Shown: positions 44,943-55,437 of the stretch, piece by piece
Layout of the letters: every line of letters begins with the position of its first letter
Position numbering within the stretch: the first letter of the stretch is position 1
Assembly: GCA_009763385.1 (NCBI GenBank)
Contig: CM019826.1
Coordinates: 82,717,942-82,781,941 of the forward strand
Origin: Coix lacryma-jobi var. lacryma-jobi
Taxonomy: Eukaryota; Streptophyta; Magnoliopsida; Poales; Poaceae
Direction: 5' to 3'
DNA length: 64,000 nucleotides
Program-made: the position numbers and the translations under genes
Notes under the pieces: generated by a model
What the model saw: only the letters and a program-made list of their open reading frames with translations
The model's database searches: none
What the model was told of the DNA's origin: nothing

Positions 44943-45360
44943 ACGAAACGGCTGTGTGCTCCGGTTTAGTGCGTTTTCTCTCCCGGCTTCTTCGCTTGGT
45001 TTCCGGACTTCTCGTTTAGCCTTAGAGTTGACCAAGGAACCTCTCTAGATATCTTTGCTACTTGTTAGCATCGGTATTTGGGGATTTCTTGACGTAGCCT
45101 TCCATCTACGTTCGGGACTTGGTTTTTAGGGGGCAAACTTGTGCCGGTGCTTTTTGTGTTTGCTTTGCTATCGCTTTGTGGTGCCTCGCTGTGATCCTAG
45201 GGATCATCCACCCTCTTCCAAGGGTTGTGGGCATCACAGTTTCGATCGAAGCTTTCTAGGGTTGATTTTGGGACAATAGGCCAAAGTTTTGAGAGAAATT
45301 TTTGTGGCTCCCATTCACCCCCCTCTGGTCACGTTGCTATTGCATTCTCGGTCCTTCAAT

Positions 45361-45372
45361 TGGTATCAGAGC
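45361..45372 (+). promoter_or_regulatory. PBS of S2
   Basis: A perfect TGGTATCAGAGC, 2 bases after the LTR end. Confidence 0.9.
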
Positions 45373-45421
45373 AGGTTAAGGATCTTCCACCTTAGCTGGT
45401 TCCAAATCCACAGAAGGCGAC

Positions 45422-45998
45422 ATGGATCGTGGTGTGGGCAAACCGCCGTTTTTCGATGGGACGAACTATGCGTATTGGAAGATACGCATGTCGGCCTATC
45501 TGTAGATTTTGGGTGCTTCCATCTGGGATATTTGCAACTCTGCTGATTACGTGGTCTTGGCTGCTCGTGTCTCTCAGCTTCAGATTGATGAGCACGATGC
45601 CAATAGCCGAGCCCGTAATGCTCTTTTCTCATGTCTGAGCATGAGTGAGTTTGATCGCGTTTCTCACCTCACCACGGCTCGGGAGATTTGGGCTACCCTC
45701 ATGCGTTTCCATGAGGGAACCTCTCAAGTCAAACCCGTCTCTACGAGTCGTTCAAGCGAGAGTATGAGAAGTTTCGACATGCCTGGCGAGAGCATAGAAA
45801 GTTTATTCGCTCGCTTTCAGGTGATTGTCAACAGGATGAGGGCTAACAAGGAGCTGTTGCCATTCGACGATCATGAGAGGGCTTTGAAGCTTTTGCATAC
45901 CCTTGATCGGTCGGTGTGGATTCCAAAGTTCAGGCGATCATCGAATCACCTAACTACGAGACCCTCACGTGCGACGAGCTCTTCAGTAAGCTCAAGTC
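45422..45998 (+). pseudogene. gag: S2 gag (UBN2-type copia capsid), broken
   Basis: Begins M-D-R-G-V-G-K-P-P-F-F-D-G-T-N-Y, the start of copia/Sirevirus Gag. Compared with S3, codon 28 is TAG instead of CAG (45503-45505). A missing base near 45731 and a compensating 2-base loss near 45780 put about 16 residues out of frame, and another base is lost near 45919. The capsid domain with W-x-x-L-M-R-F-H-E-G-T-S-Q-V-K is otherwise recognisable. It is cut off by the gap. Confidence 0.85.
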
Positions 45999-46498
45999 NN
46001 NNNNNNNNNNNNNNNNNNNNNNNNNNNNNNNNNNNNNNNNNNNNNNNNNNNNNNNNNNNNNNNNNNNNNNNNNNNNNNNNNNNNNNNNNNNNNNNNNNNN
46101 NNNNNNNNNNNNNNNNNNNNNNNNNNNNNNNNNNNNNNNNNNNNNNNNNNNNNNNNNNNNNNNNNNNNNNNNNNNNNNNNNNNNNNNNNNNNNNNNNNNN
46201 NNNNNNNNNNNNNNNNNNNNNNNNNNNNNNNNNNNNNNNNNNNNNNNNNNNNNNNNNNNNNNNNNNNNNNNNNNNNNNNNNNNNNNNNNNNNNNNNNNNN
46301 NNNNNNNNNNNNNNNNNNNNNNNNNNNNNNNNNNNNNNNNNNNNNNNNNNNNNNNNNNNNNNNNNNNNNNNNNNNNNNNNNNNNNNNNNNNNNNNNNNNN
46401 NNNNNNNNNNNNNNNNNNNNNNNNNNNNNNNNNNNNNNNNNNNNNNNNNNNNNNNNNNNNNNNNNNNNNNNNNNNNNNNNNNNNNNNNNNNNNNNNNN
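45999..46498. other. assembly gap, 500 N
   Basis: A fixed-size gap. Sequence on both sides ends at the same base of the same gag gene, in opposite orientation. Confidence 0.99.
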
Positions 46499-47079
46499 GA
46501 CTTGAGCTTACTGAAGAGCTCGTCGCAGGTGAGGGTCTCATAGTTCGGCGATTCGATGATTGCCTGAACCTTAGAGTCCCACACCGAACGGTCAAGAGTG
46601 TGCAAAAGCTTCAAAGCACGCTCATGATCGTCAAATGGCAACTGCTCTCTGTTAGCCCTCATCCTGTTGACAATCACCTGAAAGCGAGCGAATAAACTTT
46701 CTATGCTCTCGCCAGGTTGATGTCTAAAGTTCTCATACTCTCGCTTGAACGACTCGTAGAGTCGGGTTTTGACTTGAGAGGTGCCCTCATGAAAACGCAT
46801 GAGAGTGTCCCAGATCTCCCGAGCCGTAGCGAGGTGAGAAACACGATCAAACTCACCCATGCTCAAACAAGAGAAAAGAGCATTACGGGCTCGGCTATTG
46901 GCATCGTGCTCATCGACCTGCTGTTGAGTCACACGAGCAGCTAAGACCACGTAATCAGGGGAGTTGCAAATATCCCAGATCGAAGCGCCCAAGCTCTGTA
47001 AATAGGCCGACATACGTATCTTCCAATACGCATAGTTCGTCCCATCGAAAAACGGCGGTTTGCCCACGCCGCGATCCAT
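46499..47079 (-). CDS. gag: S3 gag (UBN2-type copia capsid), 3' part lost in gap
   Basis: An open 193-codon frame from M-D-R-G-V-G-K-P-P-F-F-D-G-T-N-Y to the gap. It contains the copia UBN2 capsid domain: the Y-W-K-I-R-M-S-A-Y-L motif near 20-28, the A-R-E-I-W-D-T-L-M motif and the S-I-E-S-L-F-A-R-F segment. No stop is present, so this copy is intact as far as it can be seen. The nucleocapsid and pol are beyond the gap. LTR and PBS lie just upstream in the right order. Confidence 0.85.
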
Positions 47080-47128
47080 GTCGCCTTCGGTGGATCTGGA
47101 ACCGGCTAAGGTGAAGATCCTTAACCCT

Positions 47129-47140
47129 GCTCCGATACCA
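47129..47140 (-). promoter_or_regulatory. PBS of S3
   Basis: TGGTATCGGAGC on the minus strand, one mismatch from the standard, 2 bases from the LTR. Confidence 0.8.
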
Positions 47141-47414
47141 ATTGAAGGACCGAGAAGCTACCCGAAAGCGACCAGAGGGGGGGTGAATGGGAGCTTTAAA
47201 ATTTCCTTGCGGAAACTAGATGCCACTGTCCCAAACTCAACCCCAAAAGCAAACCCTAGAGCCGACAAGTGTCCACGACCCTAGAGGTAGGGTGGATGCT
47301 TCCTAGAAGCACAGCGGGACACTAGGACAACCCTAGAAAGCCAACCCAAAAGACGGAACTCGAATCCGTTGACGAACGAACGAACCGCGAACGAATCGGC
47401 GCGAAACAGCTACG

Positions 47415-47715
47415 ACCGGACTCTGGCCAGCGTCCGGTCAGCAGAGACCGGACGCGTCCGGTCGTCCAAAATCGGCTCTGGAACCTTACTGTTCGCGACC
47501 GGACTCACGAGTACGGAGCGTCCGGTCGTGTACAGTGCGTCCGGTCGAAACCGACAAAGCCAGGAACAGTGCAAGCGTAGCGTCCGGTCGAAATGCAAAC
47601 AGAGCGTCCGGTCGAGAGCGTCCGGTCAGTACGCAGAAAAGCTTGGCGCCGTGCTCAACGACCGGACTCTGAAAGCGTGCGTCCGGTCAGACCGACAGAG
47701 CGTCCGGTCACCCCG
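47415..47715. repeat. GCGTCCGGTC word array, S3 LTR
   Basis: About twelve GTCCGGTC / GACCGGAC words, both orientations. Confidence 0.75.
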
Positions 47716-48479
47716 CGACTGCACTGAAACTCCGGCGATTCAACCCGATCTCCTCCGAATCAAGTGCTCTAGGCTTGGGATTCGATCTGAGGAGTCACAA
47801 GGAGGTTAGTGAGCTATCTCTAAGAGATCATGGCTCGAACCTAACTCCAAATCGGTGAATCGAAGGAATTCGGGGGAAAGAAGAAAAAGAGACCCGAAAC
47901 TAAAACTTGATCGATCTCCTAGACCGTGAGGTTTGAGATGATTTCTTTCGGTGGAAAGAAGTGCCTCACGATCTAGAGCAACTCAGTTCAAACGGAATCG
48001 TAAAAGATGAACCGAGCACAAAGATCAAGCGACGGGAAAACTCAAGGCACAAAGCAATCCGCGAAGAACATGATGAACATGAAATCAAAACGCGAATTGA
48101 CACCAAGAGATGGGATCCAAGGTGAGGATACGGCCTCACTTCCTCGAATCAACAGTACACAGAGTGGAGTCTCTCTGCGGATCTCAACTAGCTAAAGCAG
48201 GGGTGTGGGAGAGTGGAAACCCTAGGAAATGAAAGCTCTAACTGAGATTGAGATGGGGAGGAGGGTGTCTCCCCTAGACTACTTATACTAACCTAGCCTA
48301 AGTCTATTTCCTACTCTACCCCTCTCTACTCTAATTACAGAGCGGACCAGCCTAACCCTAAGGCTATTCTAGTCCACCCGCTGGTGGTAGGTAGATCCGA
48401 CGGCCACGCCCGCACGGTCTTCCGCGTCGCCTCCACGCAACCTTCAGATCGCCGCCACGTGCCGCCACCACTCTGCACC

Positions 48480-48770
48480 CCCGGTTTTGCGGCCCAAACC
48501 GGGAAACCAGCCTTTTCCATCAGCCCCCGGTTTTGAGGCCCAAACCGGGAAACCAGCCTCCAGCCCGAGTTTTGTGGCCAAACTCGGAAACCGTCCGCGC
48601 CCGAGTTTTGAGGCCCAAACTCGGAAACCGGCCCACGCCCAGGTTTTGAGGCTCAACCTGGAAACCGTCGCGCCCAGGTTTTGTGGCTCAACCTGGAAAC
48701 CCAGCACCCAGGTTTTGAGGCCCAAACCTGGAAACCGTCCACCGTTGGTTTTTCCCGGGCTCTACCAACA
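48480..48770. repeat. tandem 24-nt hairpin array, S3 LTR
   Basis: Eight units, each followed by 'aaacc'. Two have CCCGGTTT/AAACCGGG stems, two CCGAGTTT/AAACTCGG and three CCAGGTT/AACCTGG. The last is a different TTGGT/ACCAA stem with a different loop. Confidence 0.8.
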
Positions 48771-49137
48771 AACCGGCGTCGTAGAAGGGATGCACCGCCT
48801 GTGCACCCCTTCCACCGACATGATCGCACTTCTCCGCTTGTCGCTGTCACAGGCTGCCAGCCACCACAGCTGATCCTCCGGCCTCCAGTCCATCAGTCCA
48901 AGTCCACGTCCGCCCTTCACCGTCCGATACATCGGCATGGCACGTCCGCCGCACGGCACGCCCATCCTTCATCGCGCCCGGTCCGTCGGCACGGCACGTC
49001 GCAACTTGACCTTCACCCGCCATCGATCACTGTCTCCGTGCTCGACACCTGCACAACACAAGCCAAAGAACATGCGCATCATCTCCGTTGACAATCACTC
49101 ATCACACAGAGACTCGGCATACACCCATGTATCCGCA

Positions 49138-50134
49138 GCCTTTGTGCTAAGTCTTTTGAGTCACGCATTTCTTCCAACTCCGATGTTGATATTTCCAAGT
49201 CTGCATATTTGCAACCGGAGTTGAGTTCTTGTGTTGCGCGTGAGTCTTTTGACGATAGCACTAGTGTCAAGGTTTTGGATAGCTCTTTCATAGCTACTAT
49301 CCAACCTTACTGTTTCTCTTCGAGTGATGTCCAAGGGACTTCTCTCTTGACAAGGGTGCTTCTCATATTTTTGGGACTCGTCCTCCCAATCCTGTTTTTC
49401 ATTGCACCTTTTGCAAGAAGGAGGGACATTCGCTCGATTTTTGTCTTCTCCGTGTCAAGCACGAGCGGCGAATTCGAGCTAATGCTTTTAGGAAGCCGCG
49501 TAGCCTTTCCCATGGCACGTGTGCTCCTAGTGTTGGTACCAAGTTGGTGGTTGATGCTTCTTGCTCTAAGTCCCAAGGGACTTCTCACTTGTCGGAGAAT
49601 GGTGTGCCTTCCAGTAGGCCTTTGTACCAATGCTCTTTTTGTGAGAAAGATGGGCATCAAGAAAGCTTCTGCTATCGGCGTGCCAAACGCTTGCGCTAAG
49701 CTCGTTCTTCTAGGAAGGTGGTGATTCATAGCCCGTCTCATGGCATGAATGCTTGTGCTCCTAGTAAGAAGCCCATTTTTGTTGATGGGATTTATGACTC
49801 CTTTTCTAGTGGGATAGGTCATGGTCGTGGACATGCTTCTAGTGCTTCTTCTCTTGGTCCACGCCATGCTTTTCATGGTGCTTTTATTGGTTCTTCTACA
49901 AAGACCTTGGAAGATGTTTGCTTCTTTTCCCGTGGTACGACTCGTTCTTCTCCTCGAGTTGTCCTTTTGAGGAATGCTTCCAAGGGTGTTTCACAATTGC
50001 ATTTGAACCAACATTTGCATCATGCTAACCCACATGATAAGTTGAGATTTGTGACCAAGTCCTGGATTCCCAAGTACATGCTTGCTAACCCTTCGGGATC
50101 CAAGACTCGGGTTATTTTGTCCTCTTGTGTGTAG
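49138..50134 (+). pseudogene. gag: S4 gag, C-terminal half, frameshifted
   Basis: Matches the S1 gag from the S-L-C-A-K-S-F segment onward. It includes both zinc knuckles (49403-49444 and 49631-49672) and then a C-terminal tail found only here (about 49718-50134, ending W-I-P-K-Y-M-L-A-N-P...stop). Small indels, for example 2 extra bases near 49343, break it into three frames. The 5' LTR, PBS and N-terminal half are missing: the sequence begins abruptly at 49138. It was the only coding gene of a pol-less Sirevirus. Confidence 0.75.
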
Positions 50135-52819
50135 ATATGAGGACGCGGGGTGGAGAACATGCGCATGATGGAGCTTGATCTTTTAGATGTGATCAAGAGT
50201 TGATGGTTCTCTACACCCCGCTTAGATTTGCCTCCAAAGAGGCTTTTGCTACTCGGTGAGCTTTCATATGCACTCATACCTTGTACATCCATGATCTATG
50301 TCTTGTGGTATGAGATGGTTCTTCATGTGCTCACTTGTATAGTTGTTACATGTACATTTTCTTTTGTACCATGTTTTTGCTTTAGTCTAGCATGTGCTAT
50401 CTTGTATATCATGTCATGCTAGCCTTGTGTATAGCTTTTGTGGAATATCCACTTTTCATGCTAGTCTGTGATCCATATGAACTTTATGCCATGCTTTACC
50501 TGATTTCTGCCATGAGCTTTACATGTATAGGTATGATGTTCATTAGGTGTCACTTTTCAGGTGCTAGTTTTGGTTAGCTACATGTATCCTGTTGATATGA
50601 TTAGTTTGAGCATTAGCCTTTCCTCAATTTTATCATGTTACATGCTTTTGGATCTATTGCTATCATTATCTTGCATTGTAGCATGTGTTGAGACCTAGGC
50701 TATGTTTGGGTTGATCATGTCTTTAGGCTGCATTTTGCTCCATAGTGCTTTATCCTGTTGCATGGTAGTCTTGTCTAGTTTGGATTCATATCTCCTTGCG
50801 GTATCATTCATAGGTAGGCCTCTTTTGTTGAGTGTTCACCTTATACTTTATGTGACTAACCGTTTTCGTGGAGACCTTGAGGTCACACTAGACGAGACAA
50901 CTGCCTTGTGTTTTCTTCTGCTTTTGAGTGTGCAGGAGAACAGGAGCCTGGAGAGAGCATTTCGGCTCACGGACCCGATCCCACTTCTTCCACGACTTGG
51001 AGTTCCGTTCGAGCAGCTCTCCAGCGAGCACTAGCAGCACCTGTGGGAGAGAAAGCAGCAGGCGAGGGGGAGACGACTTCGGCGAGGCAGGTGCCCCGAA
51101 GATTTCAGCAGTTTCAGGCGTCCCCTCGGGTATCACACAAGCAGGAGGTCATGCGCTTCATGAGGTACCTTCGACCCTCTCCTGAGTTCTGGTTTTGGTA
51201 CTCTTCTTCTTCGACCCCTTTTCTGTTGTGTGGTCTTTCCGATGTGGTTTTTGCTGGCTGTTCGCTTGAGCATTTCTTGGCTCTTTATTTGTGTCTTTGG
51301 TGCGTGTTTCCCTTTTAGTTGGGGAAGCATTTTGCTTATTGTATCTTAGTTGGTCTTCTTCGATACCCTTTTGTTTTGGGTTTTCCTTATAGGCTAGCTT
51401 TGCATGCATTTCATCATGTATATCTTGCATTTTAGAGCTTCATGTATATAACAATGAGAATGAGATTGTGCTCTTTTTGGTATGCCCTGCTTATTCATGA
51501 TGATGCTTGTAGCTTAGGCTCTTTTTGATCACTTGATACATGTTATGAGCTAAGCTATTTTTGCAAATGGTGAACTTGACTAATCAACTATGAAACCTTT
51601 AATTTGTTCACCATTGAGATTGGCAACTAGCATGGGTAGGACTGTGTTGAGATCACTTGTACTATCTTTTGTATGCTAGGTTGCTATGTCTCTTGCACTT
51701 GAGTCATTCACTTGCTTGGATTGTCATATTTACCTTGTGCTTAAAATTTGATCCAAGTCTAAGTGAATTGAAAAGATCGAGATGGGATTGCATGTGTCAG
51801 CACATCACGGTATCGAGACTGTTTCTCATTGCACATTTGAGTTAAACTTGAGCCGTGTAGTGTAAGACCGAAACCGGTGCTTTAAGCTTCCGATTGCTTT
51901 TCTTGCATAGGCTTAGCCCGGTTGAAAAGTTAGGCAATGACCATGCTTTCAACCTCTCGCAATCACATGCTTTTAAATATGAACTTGTGTGAATACCGCT
52001 GTAATCTCCGATGAAAATTTGAAAATAACACAAGTTTATGCTTCATTCTATTGCATGATGATTGAACTTTGCTAGGGGTAGTTCACCTTTTATACCTGAG
52101 TTAGCACTTGGTTGATTTCCTGTCTATCCATGTTACGTGCTATTTTAGTGGTGGACTCCTTTTCAAATGGCTTAAAACTGCTCATGTGCTTAATTGTTCA
52201 TATTTCGTATTCACTTGATCAGTTTGAGCCTTTGCTAGCATTTGTATTGATTATTATACTTTCAGGGCAGCACCCTTTTGAGCATCTTTTCATTGTGATT
52301 GCTATACACTTGAAGCTGTTGCATTGTGCATATCATGCATTTTTAGCTTAGTGTACATACCCCCAGCTCTGATACACTTCTTGGTCACTTTCGTTGCTTT
52401 TCTCAGCCCCCATATGCTTTTGGTTGATGACTTGTCTTGTGTTTGTGTCAATTTTGTGAAAAATGTCAAAATCCCTCAGCATGTTCCCTTTTGTCAAGGG
52501 GGAGAAGCTGTTTGCAAGGGGAGCTTATGTGTTGGCACAAAGGGGAGAGTCATGCATTTTGGGGAGAGCTTTGAGCAAGGGGGAGTTTAGCTCTTTTATG
52601 TTTTTCTTCACTCGGTTTAGCTCTTTTATGTGTCTCAATTGGTATCCATCTCTTGGTATGGAATGCAATTGGTGTCATGAGCTTTGTGCATAGCTTTTGT
52701 GTATAGGCTTGCTTTCAGGGGAGTTGCTTTTGTCTTGCTGCTTCTCCGCGTGCTCCGAGTGTTTGTGCTCCATTTAGTGTTGAGCCTCTCTTGTGGTTTT
52801 TCTCAGTCGGTATCGAGCC
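50135..52819 (+). mobile_element. S4 non-coding 3' region, first part
   Basis: T-rich sequence where pol would stand in an autonomous Sirevirus, with no RT or integrase motif in any frame. It holds a GC-rich, exon-like stretch (50934-51180, preceded by 'ttctgcttttgagtgtgcag'), and PPT-like boxes at 52496-52506 and 52577-52585. Confidence 0.6.
50934..51183 (+). other. exon-like GC-rich island in S4
   Basis: Follows a textbook splice acceptor (pyrimidine run then TGTGCAG) in otherwise T-rich DNA. All three frames are open for 100-250 bases. One gives a Ser/Ala/Arg-rich peptide including R-R-F-Q-Q-F. It could be a captured exon or the second exon of a spliced gag. No family recognised. Confidence 0.3.
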
Positions 52820-53227
52820 TGCTAGTCGTGTTGAGCCATTTTTGCCTCTGTCTAGAGGGACTAGCAGTTTTTGCTTGGTATTTTCGATTGGTATGGACCC
52901 TTCAGCTAGTTGCGTCGAGCCTATGTGCCTCTGTCTTGAGGAACTAGCTGTTTTCACCAATTATTGGCTGTTTGTGATCAGTTTTGCATTCTTATGCGTT
53001 GATTCAGCCTCGATTGGTATCGAGCCTTGAGCTAGTGGTGTTGAGCCATTTTCTGCCTCTTCTTGAGGGCTAGCTCATTTTTGACTTGGTTGCGTCGAGC
53101 CGTTGCCCATGTCTTTGGGAACCAAGTCTTTTGCTCTGTGTGATCGAGTTTTACTCTTTGATGAGTTGTTGCTCCGATCCCTTACTTGGTTGCGTTGAGC
53201 CGTTGCCCATGTCTTTGGGGACCAAGT
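52820..53227 (+). repeat. five tandem two-stem hairpins with compensated stems (S4)
   Basis: Units at 52820-52866, 52903-52950, 53028-53077, 53083-53128 and 53184-53227. The outer stems are TGCTAGT, CAGCTAGTT, TGAGCTAG, GACTTGGTT and ACTTGGT, each with its exact complement at the other end. Inside lies a shared G(C/T)GT(C/T)GAGCC block, then a small hairpin that is CCTC..GAGG in the first three units and CCCA..TGGG in the last two. Most units are preceded by 'ggtatcgagcc'-like sequence. Confidence 0.7.
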
Positions 53228-53349
53228 TATGTCTCATGACAAGTGACTTTGTTCTTTGCCCTTCTATGGCTTTTGATCACTTGAATGAGATTTTCAGTTT
53301 TGGTATCTCAAACCATCTCTTGTGCCTAGTTTTTGTCAATTCAATCATC

Positions 53350-53403
53350 AAGGGGGAGAAAGAGAAAGAGAGAGAAAAAGGGAAAGAGAAAGAGAGAGAA
53401 AAA
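53350..53403 (+). repeat. purine tract (PPT-like box plus GAAAGA repeat)
   Basis: 'aagggggag' followed by about 45 bases of AGA/GAAAG simple repeat. An upstream PPT-like box of the kind repeated in Sireviruses. Confidence 0.6.
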
Positions 53404-53728
53404 GGGGGAGAAATTGACCCAAACCCAAGTGGATAAGTACCTTGGTCTCTCTTTTGTGATGAATGATTGACAATTTTATTTGAGATTGGTTTTCGAGTGC
53501 CTTTTTGGGATTCATGAAACTCTTGTTTATCTTGACTTTTCGGTTGTGTGGAGGCTTTGCCCGCTTTTCCCGTTTCTTTCGGGACCGAGAGCTTTTATTT
53601 GGAGTTTTCATGATCCTTCCTCATCTCAAGTAGCCTTGTGTTCGCTTTTGTTTGGCTTTTGGGCACTTGGATGAGGCTTGCCTTCAAACTCTTCCTTTGT
53701 GGTTTATTTTTAAGTCAATGCATTCATC

Positions 53729-53739
53729 AAGGGGGAGAT
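53729..53739 (+). promoter_or_regulatory. polypurine tract of S4
   Basis: 'aagggggagat' directly before the LTR start at 53740. Confidence 0.85.
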
Positions 53740-54393
53740 TGAGAACATATATGATGAATGATTGACTTTGATGAGGAAGGTTTGAGGCTTTTACCCGGTT
53801 TAGTCCATATCTCGCTATGCACTTAATGTTTATGACTAACCGGTCGCGTGAGTTGTGTTGTGTTTATGTGTTGGCGTGTGTGTGTGCAACATGTGTCTCT
53901 TAGCTGTGTTGATGTGCAGGTGTGGAGCTCGGAGATAGTGGTCTATGGCGAGGTGAAGGTCAAGTAGAGACGTGTTGTGCCGACGGACCGGGTGCGGTGA
54001 AGGATGGGCGTGCCGTGCGGCGGACGTGCCATGCCGAGGTACCGAGCGGTGAAGGGCAGACGTGAGGCTTGGACTGATGGACCAGAGGCCAGAGGACCAG
54101 CTGTGGTAGCTGGCATGTGGCATCGGCGAGCAAGAGCACATGGGGATGTGCGGTGCATCGGCCGAGTCGGGAGGAAGACGATGGCGTCGTGGCACTTGGC
54201 GGGAGGTCGGACACGGGCTTGCGTGCGGCGCAAGTGCCGTCGGCCGAGTCAAGAAGGAAGGCCAAGGCGTTGTGCCCGGCGTGGAGGCTGGACATGCATC
54301 GGCATCGGTGCCGGTGGTCAGGGTGTGCGAACCACATCCCGTCTACGGTGCGGGTTCGGTAGCTGAGCCTCAAAAAGCTGCCATCGACGGTTT

Positions 54394-54566
54394 CCAGGTT
54401 TGGGCCTCAAAACCTGGGGTGGCTGGTTTCCGAGTTTGGGCCTCAAAACTCGGGGTGGACAGTTTGCCAGGTTTGGGCCTCAAAACCTGGGCTTGCGGGT
54501 TTCCGAGTTTGGGCCTCAAAACTCGGGGTGGCTGGTTTGCCTGGATTGGGCCTCAAAACTAGGGGG
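54394..54566. repeat. tandem 24-nt hairpin array, S4 LTR
   Basis: Five units alternating CCAGG/CCTGG and CCGAG/CTCGG stems around GGGCCTCA loops. The fifth is decayed. Confidence 0.75.
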
Positions 54567-54818
54567 GTTGATCCGAAAGGACGGTCGACGCGTGACGGCG
54601 TGGAGAGGCTGGCGCGGCGGCGAAGCTATCCACGAGTAGGCGCGGTGGTCGACGTGATGGCACGTGGCGGCTTCAGGAAGGTCGCGTCGAGGCGAAGCTA
54701 CCGGATGTGCGGGCGTGGCCGTCGGATGCAAATCGTTAGGATTGGACGGTTGTAGCCCTGGGGAGTATTTGGGTTGAGTGCTTAATGGAAGGGCGCTTTG
54801 GTCATTAGGATGTGCGCC

Positions 54819-54826
54819 TATATATA
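54819..54826 (+). promoter_or_regulatory. putative TATA box of S4 LTR
   Basis: TATATATA in 'cgcctatatatatg', matching the S1 LTR. Confidence 0.45.
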
Positions 54827-55437
54827 TGTGGGGGGCTGCTAGGGCAGCCGTGCCCTGGATCCTTGGAGCGGTGTCACTCTCATTTTGCTGTTTGTGAGAG
54901 GAGGCTAGGGTTAGGGAGAGACAGGCTCTTGTTCTTGAGCTTTTCGCCATCCAAGCTTTGATCTGCTGGAGTGGCTTGTAGCCCGACACCGAGTGCTTAA
55001 TGAATCATTCATTCCTCTGAATCCAAGGGTCAAATTCGTGGTGGAATTCGCGTTTTGATTTTGCTCTTCGTGTTCTTCGCGTTGTCCTTTTTCTCCACGA
55101 TTTTCTCCTCCCCCGATCTCCCTCTACGCTGCGTCTTTTGCGATTCTGTTTGAATCAACTTGTTCTTTGATGTGAGGGGAACATTTCGACCGGAGGAATT
55201 CATCCCTACCCTCACGAACAAGTAGATCGAGCCGGAATCGTTTTCGTTCTCCATTCTTCCCCTTTTCCGGTGTTCTTCGGATTTCTCATGGTTGAGTTGG
55301 GTTGAAGCAATGATATCCTAGGATTAGCTTCCCAACACATAGAAGAACACTTGGGTGAAGTTTGGTCGCAGCCCCATTCGATTTGGTGAAGATCCGATCG
55401 ATTTTGTTTTTGTCCCATGAGGATTTTGTGGTTTCTG

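Larger units (their letters stand above)
43349..45358 (+). mobile_element. S2 Sirevirus 5' LTR
   Basis: Homologous to the S3 LTR. It starts GCCGAGTCTC, lacking only the first T of TGCCGAG, and ends CGGTCCTTCA before a PBS. It contains a hairpin array (43718-43942), 'ctctacccctc'-type sequence near 44110 and a GGACAGTCC array (44735-44942). No clear TATA box. Confidence 0.85.
47143..49119 (-). mobile_element. S3 Sirevirus 5' LTR
   Basis: On the minus strand it runs TGCCGAGTCTC...CGGTCCTTCA, about 1977 bp. It contains an array of GCGTCCGGTC words (47415-47715, including the perfect 18-nt palindrome at 47446-47463) in the slot where S1/S2/S4 have GGACAGTCC, and the best-preserved hairpin array (48480-48770). 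Confidence 0.85.

Noticed and set aside
48480..48770. CRISPR-like regular repeats
   Set aside because: Units are imperfect, spacers are only a few bases and not unique, and this is a plant retrotransposon LTR.
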